From Thermoplasmata archaeon UBA184 (GTDB lineage Archaea; Thermoplasmatota; Thermoplasmata; Lutacidiplasmatales; UBA184): DNA of 26,719 nt. Shown one piece after another: positions 1 to 7,147 of the stretch (positions within the stretch are counted from its first letter, which is position 1; each line of letters opens with the position of its first letter). The stretch is taken from the NCBI GenBank assembly GCA_002495185.1, contig DAEB01000048.1:23335-50053 (forward strand), in the 5' to 3' direction. The notes below the pieces were generated by a model. It was not told the origin of the DNA and searched no databases. It was given only the letters and a program-made list of their open reading frames with translations. The position numbers and the translations under genes are program-made.

Positions 1-111
1 GGAGTGGTCGACATGTTCGGCCCGGCGGGGGTCGTCCACCTGAACGAAGAGATCGCAAAGCTGAACCCGAAAGAGGAACGAGAACTCCGGCGCCGGCTCG
101 GCCTCGACTGA
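1..111 (+). CDS. C-terminal end of an unidentified protein (5' truncated)
   Basis: An open frame enters from the left edge and stops with TGA at 109-111. The 36 visible residues are mostly charged and look helical near the end, with an ELNEE-like acidic stretch followed by KEERELRRRLG. There is too little sequence to name a family. The next gene starts 18 bases downstream on the same strand and has no visible TATA element of its own, so the two are probably co-transcribed. Confidence 0.6.
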   Translation, partial: GVVDMFGPAGVVHLNEEIAKLNPKEERELRRRLGLD

Positions 112-129
112 GCCGGCCCGCGTCCTCCC

Positions 130-1026
130 ATGTCCCTTGCCACCGGAGCGGTGGTTGTCCTCCCGCTCGGGCTGTGCGCCGCGCTCGCGGTCGCCCTCGT
201 GGTGGCGTTCCAGAGGGCCGGGCCGGCCACGGTCTTTCGATTGACCGCCCTCCTTCTGGGGCTCTGGGCGATCTTGGCGACGACCGCCCTCGCCTTCGTC
301 CTCGAGAACGGCGGATGGAGCGCGGTCCTGGCTCTCGCGTACTCGCCGAGCCGCCTCGTGGCGCCGGACATGATGGGCGTCTGGGTGACCGGGGTCCTCG
401 GGGCCTTCGCCGTGTTCCTCGTCGCCTTCCTCCTGAGCCAGACCGTCGGTCGAGGGTTCCTGAGGTTGTTCCCGTCCCGCGAGCTGGCGTGGCCCCCCGC
501 TCTCCCCCGGCCGGTCCGACCGGTGACCGTCCGCGTCTTCCATTCCCCCAGCGGAGGAGCCTTTGCGTTCACGCTTCTCGAGCGGGGAGGGTCCCGGGGG
601 GTTCAGGCCCGGGATGTGATCATGGTGTCCGACCGACTGCTCGGCGAGCTCGCGCCGAAGGAATGGGAGGCGGTTCTCGCCCACGAGCTCGGCCACCTGC
701 GCGAGCTCGACGGTCGCTACCTGACGTTCTTCCGCACGTTATCCCGAATGATGCGCTGGGACCCGGTCCTCGCGTTCTTCGCCTCGTCGCTGACGCACCG
801 AGAGGAATACCGCGCCGACTTAGATGCGGTCGAGCTCACGCATCGACCCCGGACCCTCGCTCGGGCTCTCTTCAAGGCGGCCTCGCTCGAATCGACGAAG
901 GGGGGGAGCCTTCCGGGCCTTCTCGGAGTCGGGGGCCGCCGAGGTCATCGACAGGCGATGGAGCGGATCCGGCGTCTCGTCGCGCTCGCGGAGAGCGGAC
1001 GGTTCCCGGAGGACGGCGGTGGGTAA
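130..1026 (+). CDS. M48 family (HtpX-like) membrane metalloprotease
   Basis: This 298-residue protein has three hydrophobic segments near residues 5-27, 36-58 and 84-104. The zinc motif HELGH follows at 185-189, with E186 as the catalytic glutamate. The conserved EYRADLDA element at about 226-233 should supply the third zinc ligand, E226. M48 enzymes of this kind degrade misfolded membrane proteins with the active site facing the cytoplasm. The size matches the HtpX/Ste24-like class, but one of the usual later membrane spans is not obvious. The ATG at 130 follows the upstream stop by 18 bases. The next gene overlaps its end by 8 bases, which suggests an operon. The M48 assignment is secure; the exact subfamily and substrate are not. 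Confidence 0.88.
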   Translation: MSLATGAVVVLPLGLCAALAVALVVAFQRAGPATVFRLTALLLGLWAILATTALAFVLENGGWSAVLALAYSPSRLVAPDMMGVWVTGVLGAFAVFLVAFLLSQTVGRGFLRLFPSRELAWPPALPRPVRPVTVRVFHSPSGGAFAFTLLERGGSRGVQARDVIMVSDRLLGELAPKEWEAVLAHELGHLRELDGRYLTFFRTLSRMMRWDPVLAFFASSLTHREEYRADLDAVELTHRPRTLARALFKAASLESTKGGSLPGLLGVGGRRGHRQAMERIRRLVALAESGRFPEDGGG

Positions 1027-1762
1027 CGAACGACGGGTCGACCGGCGCCTCGGCCGCCTGTTCCTCGCGCCCGTCGTCGCTCTCGTGACGCTCACGCTCC
1101 TTCTTCCGGGGCCGGCCCTGGCCGCCCCGCCCACGCTCCCGCTGGCCTACGACGGAACGCTGCTCTCGAACCTCTCCGCCCCGTCGCTCACCCCCGGCGG
1201 CTCGGGGTCGATCTCGTTCCGTGTCGCTGACCCGGGGAGCTTCGGCTCGATCTCCTCCGTGACGGTCACGCTCCAGGTCTACGCGTTCAACGCCTACCCG
1301 GGAAACGCGAGTTCGACCCTCGCCACGGCCGGCGTTCCGGTGCTCGTCACCCCCTCCGCTTCGGGCACCTCGGTGAACGTCAGCCTGGGACCGCTCGCTC
1401 CCGGGGAATCGGAGACGGCTTCGGTCGGGGTCGTGACCTCGGCCAACACGCCCTCGGGCGATTTCGCCGTCCGCACGGCGCTCTCGTTCCGCGCGAACGG
1501 CACCCAGTACCTCCTCGAGTCTCGGGGATGGTTCCCGGCGAGCGTGTGGGCGTCGGCGACCGAGCTTCCGGGCGGGGGGACAACGTTGAACCTGACCGTC
1601 CTCGGAGTGTCGGGGGTTACGGCGGAGACCGCGGTCCTCGTCACGTCCTCGAGCTGGGACTGGGCGCTCGGTCTCATCCTGGGCGCGGGCCTCGTCCTGG
1701 TGGGACTGGGAGCGTTCGTCTACTTCCGCCGGGAACGGAAGTCGAGCTCGGGTGCCCGGTAA
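1019..1762 (+). CDS. Signal-peptide-bearing, C-terminally anchored surface protein, unknown function
   Basis: The best start is GTG at 1019, inside the end of the protease gene, because it puts an Arg-rich n-region directly before a hydrophobic stretch ending in PALA|APP, a good signal peptidase site. The mature part of about 210 residues is rich in Ser, Thr, Gly and Val. It alternates strands like a beta-sandwich, and the segment LAPGESETASVGV resembles the NEW3/CARDB-type domains of cell-surface proteins. A single membrane helix (WALGLILGAGLVLVGLGAF) and a basic tail RRERK close the protein. The topology is therefore outside domain, one anchor, short cytoplasmic tail. It follows the M48 protease and may be co-expressed with it. 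The family assignment of the outer domain is only an impression. Its 3' end overlaps the convergent reductase gene by 43 bases. Confidence 0.8.
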   Translation: MGNERRVDRRLGRLFLAPVVALVTLTLLLPGPALAAPPTLPLAYDGTLLSNLSAPSLTPGGSGSISFRVADPGSFGSISSVTVTLQVYAFNAYPGNASSTLATAGVPVLVTPSASGTSVNVSLGPLAPGESETASVGVVTSANTPSGDFAVRTALSFRANGTQYLLESRGWFPASVWASATELPGGGTTLNLTVLGVSGVTAETAVLVTSSSWDWALGLILGAGLVLVGLGAFVYFRRERKSSSGAR

Positions 1763-2967
1763 GATCCGGGGGAGACCCACGCGCCGACTGCCTTCGGGAG
1801 TAGCCGAAGGAGCCCGGGCGACTCCCGAAGGAGCTCGCGTGCGACGTGCGTCGGGAAGTCGATGTCGCCGAACGCGACGATCGTGGCCGCCAGATGGGCC
1901 CCCTGAAGAGCGCGGACCACCCGGTCGAGATCGTCGTCGGAAAGACGGGTGAAGAGCCTTCTCAGGTAGAGCGCGCGGCGGAACTCCTCGCCGAATTCGG
2001 AGCGCCAGCGGCGGTCGTACTCCGCGAGCGACGTCTCGGAGAGGTCGTCCCGGGCGAGGGCCTGGTTCGCGACGTCGGCGGCGAGCTCGGCGCAGCGCAT
2101 CCCGGTGAAGATCCCTCCTCCCGAGAGGGGCTTCACCTGGGCGGCCGCGTCCCCGACCAGAAGGACCCTTCGCGCATGGGTCCGCGGAAGGGCGCCGATG
2201 GGGATTCCCGAAACGAGGTACGAAGTCGCTCTCGTCAGGGGCGCTCCGAACCGTCGAGAGAGGAACTCGAGGAGGCGGTCGAAGTACTGCCGGGCCGGAG
2301 TCCCATCCGCATCGGCCGCGACGCCCACGCGCGCGCCCCCCGCGCCGTCCGGGATCCACCAGCCGAAAAGACCGGGCGCGAACTTGCGGCCGAGGTAGAC
2401 CTCGACGACCTCGGGGTCTCCCGGGCTCACGGGGAACTCCGCCTCGAACGCGGGCAGGACCTCCACCGGCCGGCGGAGGCGGAACGCTCGGGCGACCCCG
2501 CTCGCTACCCCGTCCGCCCCCACCACGAGCCGCGGACGGACGCGGACCGCCTCTCCGTCCGGCCCACGAAGCCGGACCGCGAGCCGGTGGTCGGACTCCC
2601 CTTCGACGGCGTCGAACCGGGTCGACGTCCGGATCTCCGCCCCCGCGCGGGCCGCCCGGTCGGCGAGGTAGATGTCGAGGCCGGCCCGGTCGATGACGAA
2701 CGCCCGGGGCTCGTCCGCCCGGAACGCGATCGACTCGAGCGACGGCCCGAAGACCCGGGCTCCCCGGACGGCCGTTCGGACGAACGAGGTCGACCCCGCG
2801 AGGTCGAGAACTCGCTGCGACACGAGGCCGGCGCACTGCACCGGGAACCCGACTCTCGGATGTTCCTCGACGACGACCACCGAATGGCCCGCGGTGGCGA
2901 TTCGAGCGGCCACGGTGGAGCCGGCCGGGCCCGCGCCCACCACCAGCGCGTCGACGTCCGCGTCCAC
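1720..2967 (-). CDS. Geranylgeranyl reductase family FAD-dependent oxidoreductase
   Basis: The N-terminus carries the FAD-binding Rossmann motif VVGAGPAGSTVA (GxGxxG at 11-16) followed by an acidic strand end (VVVVEE). Further hallmarks are a PVQCAG segment near 42-47 as in digeranylgeranylglycerophospholipid reductases, the ADG motif at 151-153, and VLLVGDAAAQVKPLSGGG near 268-285, where GD (272-273) binds FAD. These enzymes saturate the double bonds of archaeal ether lipids at the membrane. At 415 residues it has normal length. The start is GTG at 2967; no in-frame start lies closer to kae1. It sits 40 bases after kae1 on the same strand, probably in one transcript. The family is certain; lipid versus quinone or other isoprenoid substrate is inferred. 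Confidence 0.88.
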   Translation of the reverse strand: MDADVDALVVGAGPAGSTVAARIATAGHSVVVVEEHPRVGFPVQCAGLVSQRVLDLAGSTSFVRTAVRGARVFGPSLESIAFRADEPRAFVIDRAGLDIYLADRAARAGAEIRTSTRFDAVEGESDHRLAVRLRGPDGEAVRVRPRLVVGADGVASGVARAFRLRRPVEVLPAFEAEFPVSPGDPEVVEVYLGRKFAPGLFGWWIPDGAGGARVGVAADADGTPARQYFDRLLEFLSRRFGAPLTRATSYLVSGIPIGALPRTHARRVLLVGDAAAQVKPLSGGGIFTGMRCAELAADVANQALARDDLSETSLAEYDRRWRSEFGEEFRRALYLRRLFTRLSDDDLDRVVRALQGAHLAATIVAFGDIDFPTHVARELLRESPGLLRLLPKAVGAWVSPGSYRAPELDFRSRRK

Positions 2968-3007
2968 GACTCGAGGAAGGCGGTTCGGGCTCTTAACGGG
3001 AGCCCGG

Positions 3008-3994
3008 TCAGTCCGGGCGCCACGGCGTCGGAACGAGGTCCGTTCGTTGCCGGGGCTGAACGGCCGACCGCTCGACGGGGGTCGTCACCCCGGCACGGAA
3101 GGCGAGCTGGCCCGTCCAGGCGATCATCGCCCCGTTGTCGACGCAGAGGGATTTCGGAGGGCCGAACATCGTCCCTCCCCGGCTTTCGGTCATCGCCCGG
3201 ACCATCTCCCGGAGGCGACCGTTGCACGCGACCCCACCCCCGAGAACGACGGCGTTCCGTCCGCGGTGGGCGAGGGCCCGCTCGGTGATCTCGGTGAGCA
3301 TCGAGTAGGCGGTCACCTCGACCGAGTAGGCGAGGTCCGGCCGGTTCGCGCCCTTCGCGTGGAGCGCGAGCGAGGCGGTCAGCATCCCCGAGAACGCGAC
3401 GTCCATCCCGTGGACGGAGTACGGGAGCGCCAGCAGCTCCTGTCCGCGTCGCGCCTCCTCCTCGATCGCCGGTCCCCCCGGGAACCTCCCTCCGAGGCCG
3501 ATCCAGAGCTTGTCGAGGAAGTTCCCGACCCCGACGTCGAGGGTTTCGCCGAGCACCCGGTAGCGGCGGCGGGCGTAGGCGATCACCTGGGTGTTCCCTC
3601 CGCTCGCATAGAGCAGCAGCGGGTCGTCGAGGCCGCTCAGCACGCGAGCGATCTCCACGTGGGCGACGCAGTGGTTGACCGGGACGAGCGGACGCTGCCA
3701 GGCCAGCGAGAGCATCCGCGCGACCGTGGCGCCGGCCCTTAGGCAGGGACCGAGCCCGGGGCCCTGGGCGAACGCGACGGCTTCGACCTCCTTCGGGGAG
3801 GTGTGCGCGGCTTCGAGAGCCTTCCCGACGAGGGTCGGAAGGACCTCCACGTGATGGTTCGCCGCTTCCCGAGGATGGATCCCCCCCGACGGGGGCTGGT
3901 AGAAGTCGGAGGCGAGTCCGAGGACCCGGGCCTCGTCGTCGACGATGCCGACCGAGGCCGTGTGCGCGGTCGACTCGATCCCGAGAACCACCAT
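3008..3994 (-). CDS. kae1: tRNA N6-adenosine threonylcarbamoyltransferase Kae1
   Basis: Kae1 is the catalytic subunit of KEOPS. It transfers the threonylcarbamoyl group onto A37 of ANN-decoding tRNAs to make t6A. The start MVVLGIESTAHTASVG is the family's signature first strand. H108 and H112 in NHCVAHVE are the metal ligands, followed by the SGGNTQ loop near 131-136. Near the C-terminus VVLGGGVACNGRLRE and the CVDNGAMIAWTG motif supply the last ligand. At 328 residues it is a standalone Kae1, not fused to the Bud32 kinase as in several other euryarchaea, and no Bud32 gene is in the window. A TATA element lies about 26 bases before the ATG, so the mRNA is likely leaderless. Confidence 0.96.
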   Translation of the reverse strand: MVVLGIESTAHTASVGIVDDEARVLGLASDFYQPPSGGIHPREAANHHVEVLPTLVGKALEAAHTSPKEVEAVAFAQGPGLGPCLRAGATVARMLSLAWQRPLVPVNHCVAHVEIARVLSGLDDPLLLYASGGNTQVIAYARRRYRVLGETLDVGVGNFLDKLWIGLGGRFPGGPAIEEEARRGQELLALPYSVHGMDVAFSGMLTASLALHAKGANRPDLAYSVEVTAYSMLTEITERALAHRGRNAVVLGGGVACNGRLREMVRAMTESRGGTMFGPPKSLCVDNGAMIAWTGQLAFRAGVTTPVERSAVQPRQRTDLVPTPWRPD

Positions 3995-4016
3995 CGGCCG
4001 TGGACCGGGGGTGCGG

Positions 4017-4022
4017 TTATAA
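4017..4022 (-). promoter_or_regulatory. TATA box of kae1 (leaderless promoter)
   Basis: The element TTATAA sits in otherwise GC-rich sequence, and its centre is about 26 bases upstream of the kae1 ATG at 3994. Archaeal TATA boxes lie about 26 bases before the transcription start, so the transcript should begin at or next to the start codon. Confidence 0.7.
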
Positions 4023-4051
4023 CGGAGCGGCCGGGCGGGATGACCCGCCGT

Positions 4052-4282
4052 TCATTCCTCGGTCGACTCAATGCGGAACCGCACTCGGGTCCCGTGCAGC
4101 GCTTCCTGGATGCGGTCCGCGAAAGTCAGAGACTCGGCGACGGAGACCGGTCGACCCCAATCGTAGACAAAATCGTATCCTTCGGTCTCGGCCCGGAACC
4201 CCATGTCCTCGAGGGTCGCGGCGACTTCGGAGTAGGGCGCTCCCTCGCTGTCGAACTGCAGGAGCAGGAACGTCTTGGTCAT
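4052..4282 (-). CDS. Small conserved-looking protein of unknown function (76 aa)
   Basis: The reading frame is open further upstream, but ATG at 4282 is the best start. It begins MTKTFLLLQFDSEG, a clean beta strand, and lies downstream of the TATA-like TTTAA around 4326-4331. The 76 residues alternate strand and helix (TFLLLQF, SEVAATLEDMGF, YDFVYDWG, TFADRIQEALHG, RVRFRIES), which suggests a compact ferredoxin-like alpha/beta fold. No metal-binding cysteines or known catalytic motif are visible. It lies between kae1 and the TGT gene, both tRNA-modification genes on the same strand, which is the only hint of a role. I do not recognise the family. Confidence 0.7.
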   Translation of the reverse strand: MTKTFLLLQFDSEGAPYSEVAATLEDMGFRAETEGYDFVYDWGRPVSVAESLTFADRIQEALHGTRVRFRIESTEE

Positions 4283-4378
4283 CGGTGCGACCCGGAGCGG
4301 GACGGGGGTGCTAGGCCTCGCGACCTTAAAGAAGTCCGGTGGGAGTCGCACGATGCGCGTCCGTAGAACCGGTCCCGC

Positions 4379-6295
4379 TCACTCTTCCGGCGGCGAATCC
4401 GGGGACCGAGCGTGGGCGACCACGCGAACCGCCACTCCCCGACGTAATCGGGCCATCTCGTGCGGCGCGAGGAGAAGCCGCCCCACCGCGATCAGCGTGT
4501 CATTCGGGTCGACCAGGAGAGCGGAGGACCCGGGCACGAGGGCCGGGTCGGACTGGAGAACGAAGGACGCGAAGAGGCTCCGGCCTTCCCGGACGAACGG
4601 TACGGCGTCCGGGTGCACCACCACGCGCTCGCGCCCGACGGGGAGGAGGGCCATGAGCCGGGTCGCCCCTCGGAACGTCGGTCGGGGGATTCCGTCGGTG
4701 CTGAGGACGAATTCGGGTTCGCCCTCCCGGTAGATCGCGCGAAGACGACCGGTCCGACGAGAGCGGTCGGCTCGAGCACCGGCGGCCGCCCGCTCGGCCA
4801 CGAGCCGTCCGTACCGCCACTCGAGAACGCGGGCGACCTGTCGGGCATCCCAGTCGAACGTCCAGTCCCGCCCGAGGTCGACCCCCGAGGGGACCGCGGC
4901 CGCGACGGCTGCCGCGACGCTCCCCGGGGAGCGCCGCTGGGTCGGTCCTACGAATTCGTCCACTCCAAGGTAAGGCCCCACCGGATAGGCCTCCGTGAGC
5001 TCGACCGGAACGACGCCGAGGGGCGTCGACGTTTCCCATTCGAGCGGCCGCCCTTCCGCATCGACCGTGGGAACGTGCTGAAGATACTCCGGGCGCAGGG
5101 GAAACCGGGGGAGACGAAGCGCGCGGGGCCGCCCCGAGCAGTACGCCTCGACCGAGCGACGGAACCGGACGACCGCCGGCCGGCCCATGCTCTCGGAGAT
5201 CACCTCACGGAAAGCGCGACGAGACTCGGGCTCGGTGCGAAGGAAGACGTCCGGATGCGCCATCGCCTCCCGGAGGCCGGCGCGAAGGGCCGGATGGCCC
5301 GTCGAACGCCGCTCGGCCAGCTCCCACAGCGTGCCGTCCCGGATCGCCTGTCGGACGCGGCCGACCTCCTGGACGGAGACCAGGAGGTTGTGGTACGCGA
5401 GCCGACGCTCCCGCTCCTCCCTCGGCAATGTCGCGACCTCGGGGAGAGGTCGCTCGGCACAGAGGAAGCACCGGCAGGTCGACTCCCGAATCTCGTCGAG
5501 GGGAACCGTCCCCTCGGGAGTCATCACGCTCCCGCGGCGCGCGAACTTGTGGTACGCCGAGGAATCGAAGAGGTCGACCCCGAACAGCGCCGCGAGGGCG
5601 AACGTCATCGGATGTCCCGTGCCGAAGAGGTGGACGGCGGCACCGGGGTTGAGCGTCGGCCGGGTGGCGACGAGGACCCGGACCAGCTCCGGGAACCGGT
5701 ACTGTTCCATGAGCGGGACGACTCCTCCGATGGCGAGCACGTCCCCGAACTCGCTCGCGCCGAGAGCGGCCCGCGCCCGCAGGTCCCCGTACGACCCGCC
5801 CTGGACCGGCACCGCGAGCAGCCCCGAGCGGGCCGCCCGGGCCTCCCGGGCTCGTGCGAGGGTCGCTCCGAGCGCTCGTTCGGTCGCCTCCGGGGGCTCG
5901 TCCGGCTCGGTGAACACGTCGAGGACCGTCGCGACGTCGCTGCCGACCTGATTCTGTAAGGTGACGATTTCGTCGGGAGTGACCTCGACCGAGCCGTACG
6001 CGTGTTGCTGGAACGCCCCGGAGTCGGTCATGACCGGACCGTCGAACCGGATCAGGCGATGGATCCCCTCGCGTTCTGCGACCTCCCGAAGCGGGGGAGT
6101 TCTCCAGGTGATGTACGCCGAGGTGATCACCGCGCGAACGCCGAGACGAACGCGCATCTCCTCGGGAGGGACGGGCTGTCGCTCGGGGTCGGGGTGGACG
6201 ACGGGAAGGAGCGCCGGCGTCTCCAATGGGCCGTGGGGGGTCGCGAATCGGCCGAGGCGAGCGAGACCATCCCGGTCGAGGAGCTCGAACAGCAT
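4379..6295 (-). CDS. tgtA: Archaeosine tRNA-guanine transglycosylase with C-terminal PUA domain
   Basis: This enzyme exchanges guanine-15 in the D-loop of archaeal tRNAs for preQ0, the first step to archaeosine. The TIM-barrel catalytic part fills roughly the first 330 residues. D91 in MTDSGAFQ and D244 in DLFDSSAY are the expected active-site aspartates. C274, C276 and C279 (CRCFLC) with H302 form the zinc site. After middle domains comes a PUA domain over about the last 80 residues (from VVVHPDAVPFVREG), which grips the unfolded tRNA arm. I prefer ATG at 6295 (638 residues, MLFELLDRDGLARLG) over the in-frame codon at 6340, because the TATA-like element at 6319-6326 lies 28 bases before it. 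The uracil glycosylase gene ends inside that promoter. Confidence 0.95.
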   Translation of the reverse strand: MLFELLDRDGLARLGRFATPHGPLETPALLPVVHPDPERQPVPPEEMRVRLGVRAVITSAYITWRTPPLREVAEREGIHRLIRFDGPVMTDSGAFQQHAYGSVEVTPDEIVTLQNQVGSDVATVLDVFTEPDEPPEATERALGATLARAREARAARSGLLAVPVQGGSYGDLRARAALGASEFGDVLAIGGVVPLMEQYRFPELVRVLVATRPTLNPGAAVHLFGTGHPMTFALAALFGVDLFDSSAYHKFARRGSVMTPEGTVPLDEIRESTCRCFLCAERPLPEVATLPREERERRLAYHNLLVSVQEVGRVRQAIRDGTLWELAERRSTGHPALRAGLREAMAHPDVFLRTEPESRRAFREVISESMGRPAVVRFRRSVEAYCSGRPRALRLPRFPLRPEYLQHVPTVDAEGRPLEWETSTPLGVVPVELTEAYPVGPYLGVDEFVGPTQRRSPGSVAAAVAAAVPSGVDLGRDWTFDWDARQVARVLEWRYGRLVAERAAAGARADRSRRTGRLRAIYREGEPEFVLSTDGIPRPTFRGATRLMALLPVGRERVVVHPDAVPFVREGRSLFASFVLQSDPALVPGSSALLVDPNDTLIAVGRLLLAPHEMARLRRGVAVRVVAHARSPDSPPEE

Positions 6296-6318
6296 CCGTC
6301 CGCCGGAACGGTCCGGCG

Positions 6319-6326
6319 CGTTAAGC
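6319..6326 (-). promoter_or_regulatory. TATA-like element of the TGT gene
   Basis: On the minus strand the sequence reads GGCTTAACG, centred about 28 bases before the ATG at 6295. It overlaps the stop codon of the upstream uracil-DNA glycosylase gene, so the TGT gene can be transcribed independently. The spacing favours the shorter TGT start. Confidence 0.5.
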
Positions 6327-7061
6327 CTGGCGTCCCCCACGACCGGTGGCCGGCTCGTAGGAGGAGCGAATCCTCTCGAGGAGCTCGACCAGCATCGTCA
6401 GCGTGAGCTTGCCGGTGTTCGTGTTCTGGGGGCTCGGATGGTAGGAGGCCCACAGCAGCGGGCGCCCGGGACCCAGCGGCACGCACACGCCATGGGCGAA
6501 CGGGACGCTCGACCGACCTCCCCCGTAGACGCGGGGAGCGATGTCGCGGACCGCATCCCATGCGACGCCCCCGAGCGCGAGGATTGCACGCACCTCGGGC
6601 AGAAGTCGGAGTTCTCGTTCGAGGAACGGAGCGCAGTTCGCCCGCTCTTCGGGGGTCGGCCGATTGTCGGGCGGCGCGCACCGAACCGCGGCCGTGAGGT
6701 AGAGGTCCGTGTAGCGGAGTCCGTCCCCCCGATGCAAGGACGAGGGTTGGTTCGCGAACCCGGCGCCATGGAAAGCCCGAACGAGGAACGCCGCCGAACG
6801 GTCCCCCGTGAAGACCCGGCCCGTCCGATTCGAGCCGTGGGCGGCGGGCGCGAGGCCGACGGCGACGAATCGGGCGCCGGGGTCCCCGAACCCCGGCACG
6901 GGGCGTCCCCAGTACGTGTCCCGCCGGAACTCGCGCTTCTTCTCCCGCGCGACCTGCTCTCGATAGCGCACGAGTCGAGGGCAGAGGGCGCATGCGATGA
7001 CCTCCCTCCGCACCGCCTCGAGAGAATCGGGCACGAGGCCAAGGGAGGAGGCCCTCCTCAT
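6321..7061 (-). CDS. Family 5 (UDGb-type) uracil-DNA glycosylase
   Basis: The product excises uracil, and in this family often hypoxanthine, from DNA to start base excision repair. The family 5 signature GLAPAAHGSNRTGRVFTG starts at residue 69; this motif A lacks the catalytic Asp/Asn of classical UDGs, as is typical of UDGb. The second motif, HPSPQNTNTG, is at 208-217. Four cysteines at 24, 27, 128 and 143 are placed for the 4Fe-4S cluster of thermophile-type UDGs. At 246 residues the length is normal. It is divergent from the bactofilin-like gene. Its promoter probably overlaps the AT-rich 7112-7121 segment, which leaves a leader of about 30 bases. Confidence 0.93.
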   Translation of the reverse strand: MRRASSLGLVPDSLEAVRREVIACALCPRLVRYREQVAREKKREFRRDTYWGRPVPGFGDPGARFVAVGLAPAAHGSNRTGRVFTGDRSAAFLVRAFHGAGFANQPSSLHRGDGLRYTDLYLTAAVRCAPPDNRPTPEERANCAPFLERELRLLPEVRAILALGGVAWDAVRDIAPRVYGGGRSSVPFAHGVCVPLGPGRPLLWASYHPSPQNTNTGKLTLTMLVELLERIRSSYEPATGRGGRQA

Positions 7062-7096
7062 GGCCCTTCCGCCCGTCAGCGCCCTCCCCGCCGGTA

Positions 7097-7111
7097 GTCA
7101 CCGAGGGTGAC
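7097..7111. promoter_or_regulatory. Perfect inverted repeat in a divergent promoter, possible operator
   Basis: The 15-base element is GTCACC-GAG-GGTGAC, a perfect 6-base inverted repeat around a 3-base spacer. It lies just upstream of the bactofilin TATA box and 36-50 bases before the glycosylase ATG. It is well placed for a dimeric regulator that acts on both genes, for example the winged-helix protein encoded at 8381-8710. Regulatory function is inferred. Confidence 0.4.
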
Positions 7112-7117
7112 CTATTC

Positions 7118-7125
7118 CTATACAA
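7118..7125 (+). promoter_or_regulatory. TATA box of the bactofilin-like gene
   Basis: CTATACAA stands out in GC-rich sequence, and its centre is about 27 bases before the ATG at 7148. That spacing implies a leaderless mRNA and argues against the in-frame GTG at 7136 as the start. Confidence 0.65.
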
Positions 7126-7147
7126 GGGGGAGGCCGTGTCCCGGGCG

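Noticed and set aside
7136..7147. GTG 7136 as start of the bactofilin-like gene
   Set aside because: It would lie only about 15 bases after the TATA box, too close to be transcribed; ATG 7148 has the right spacing.
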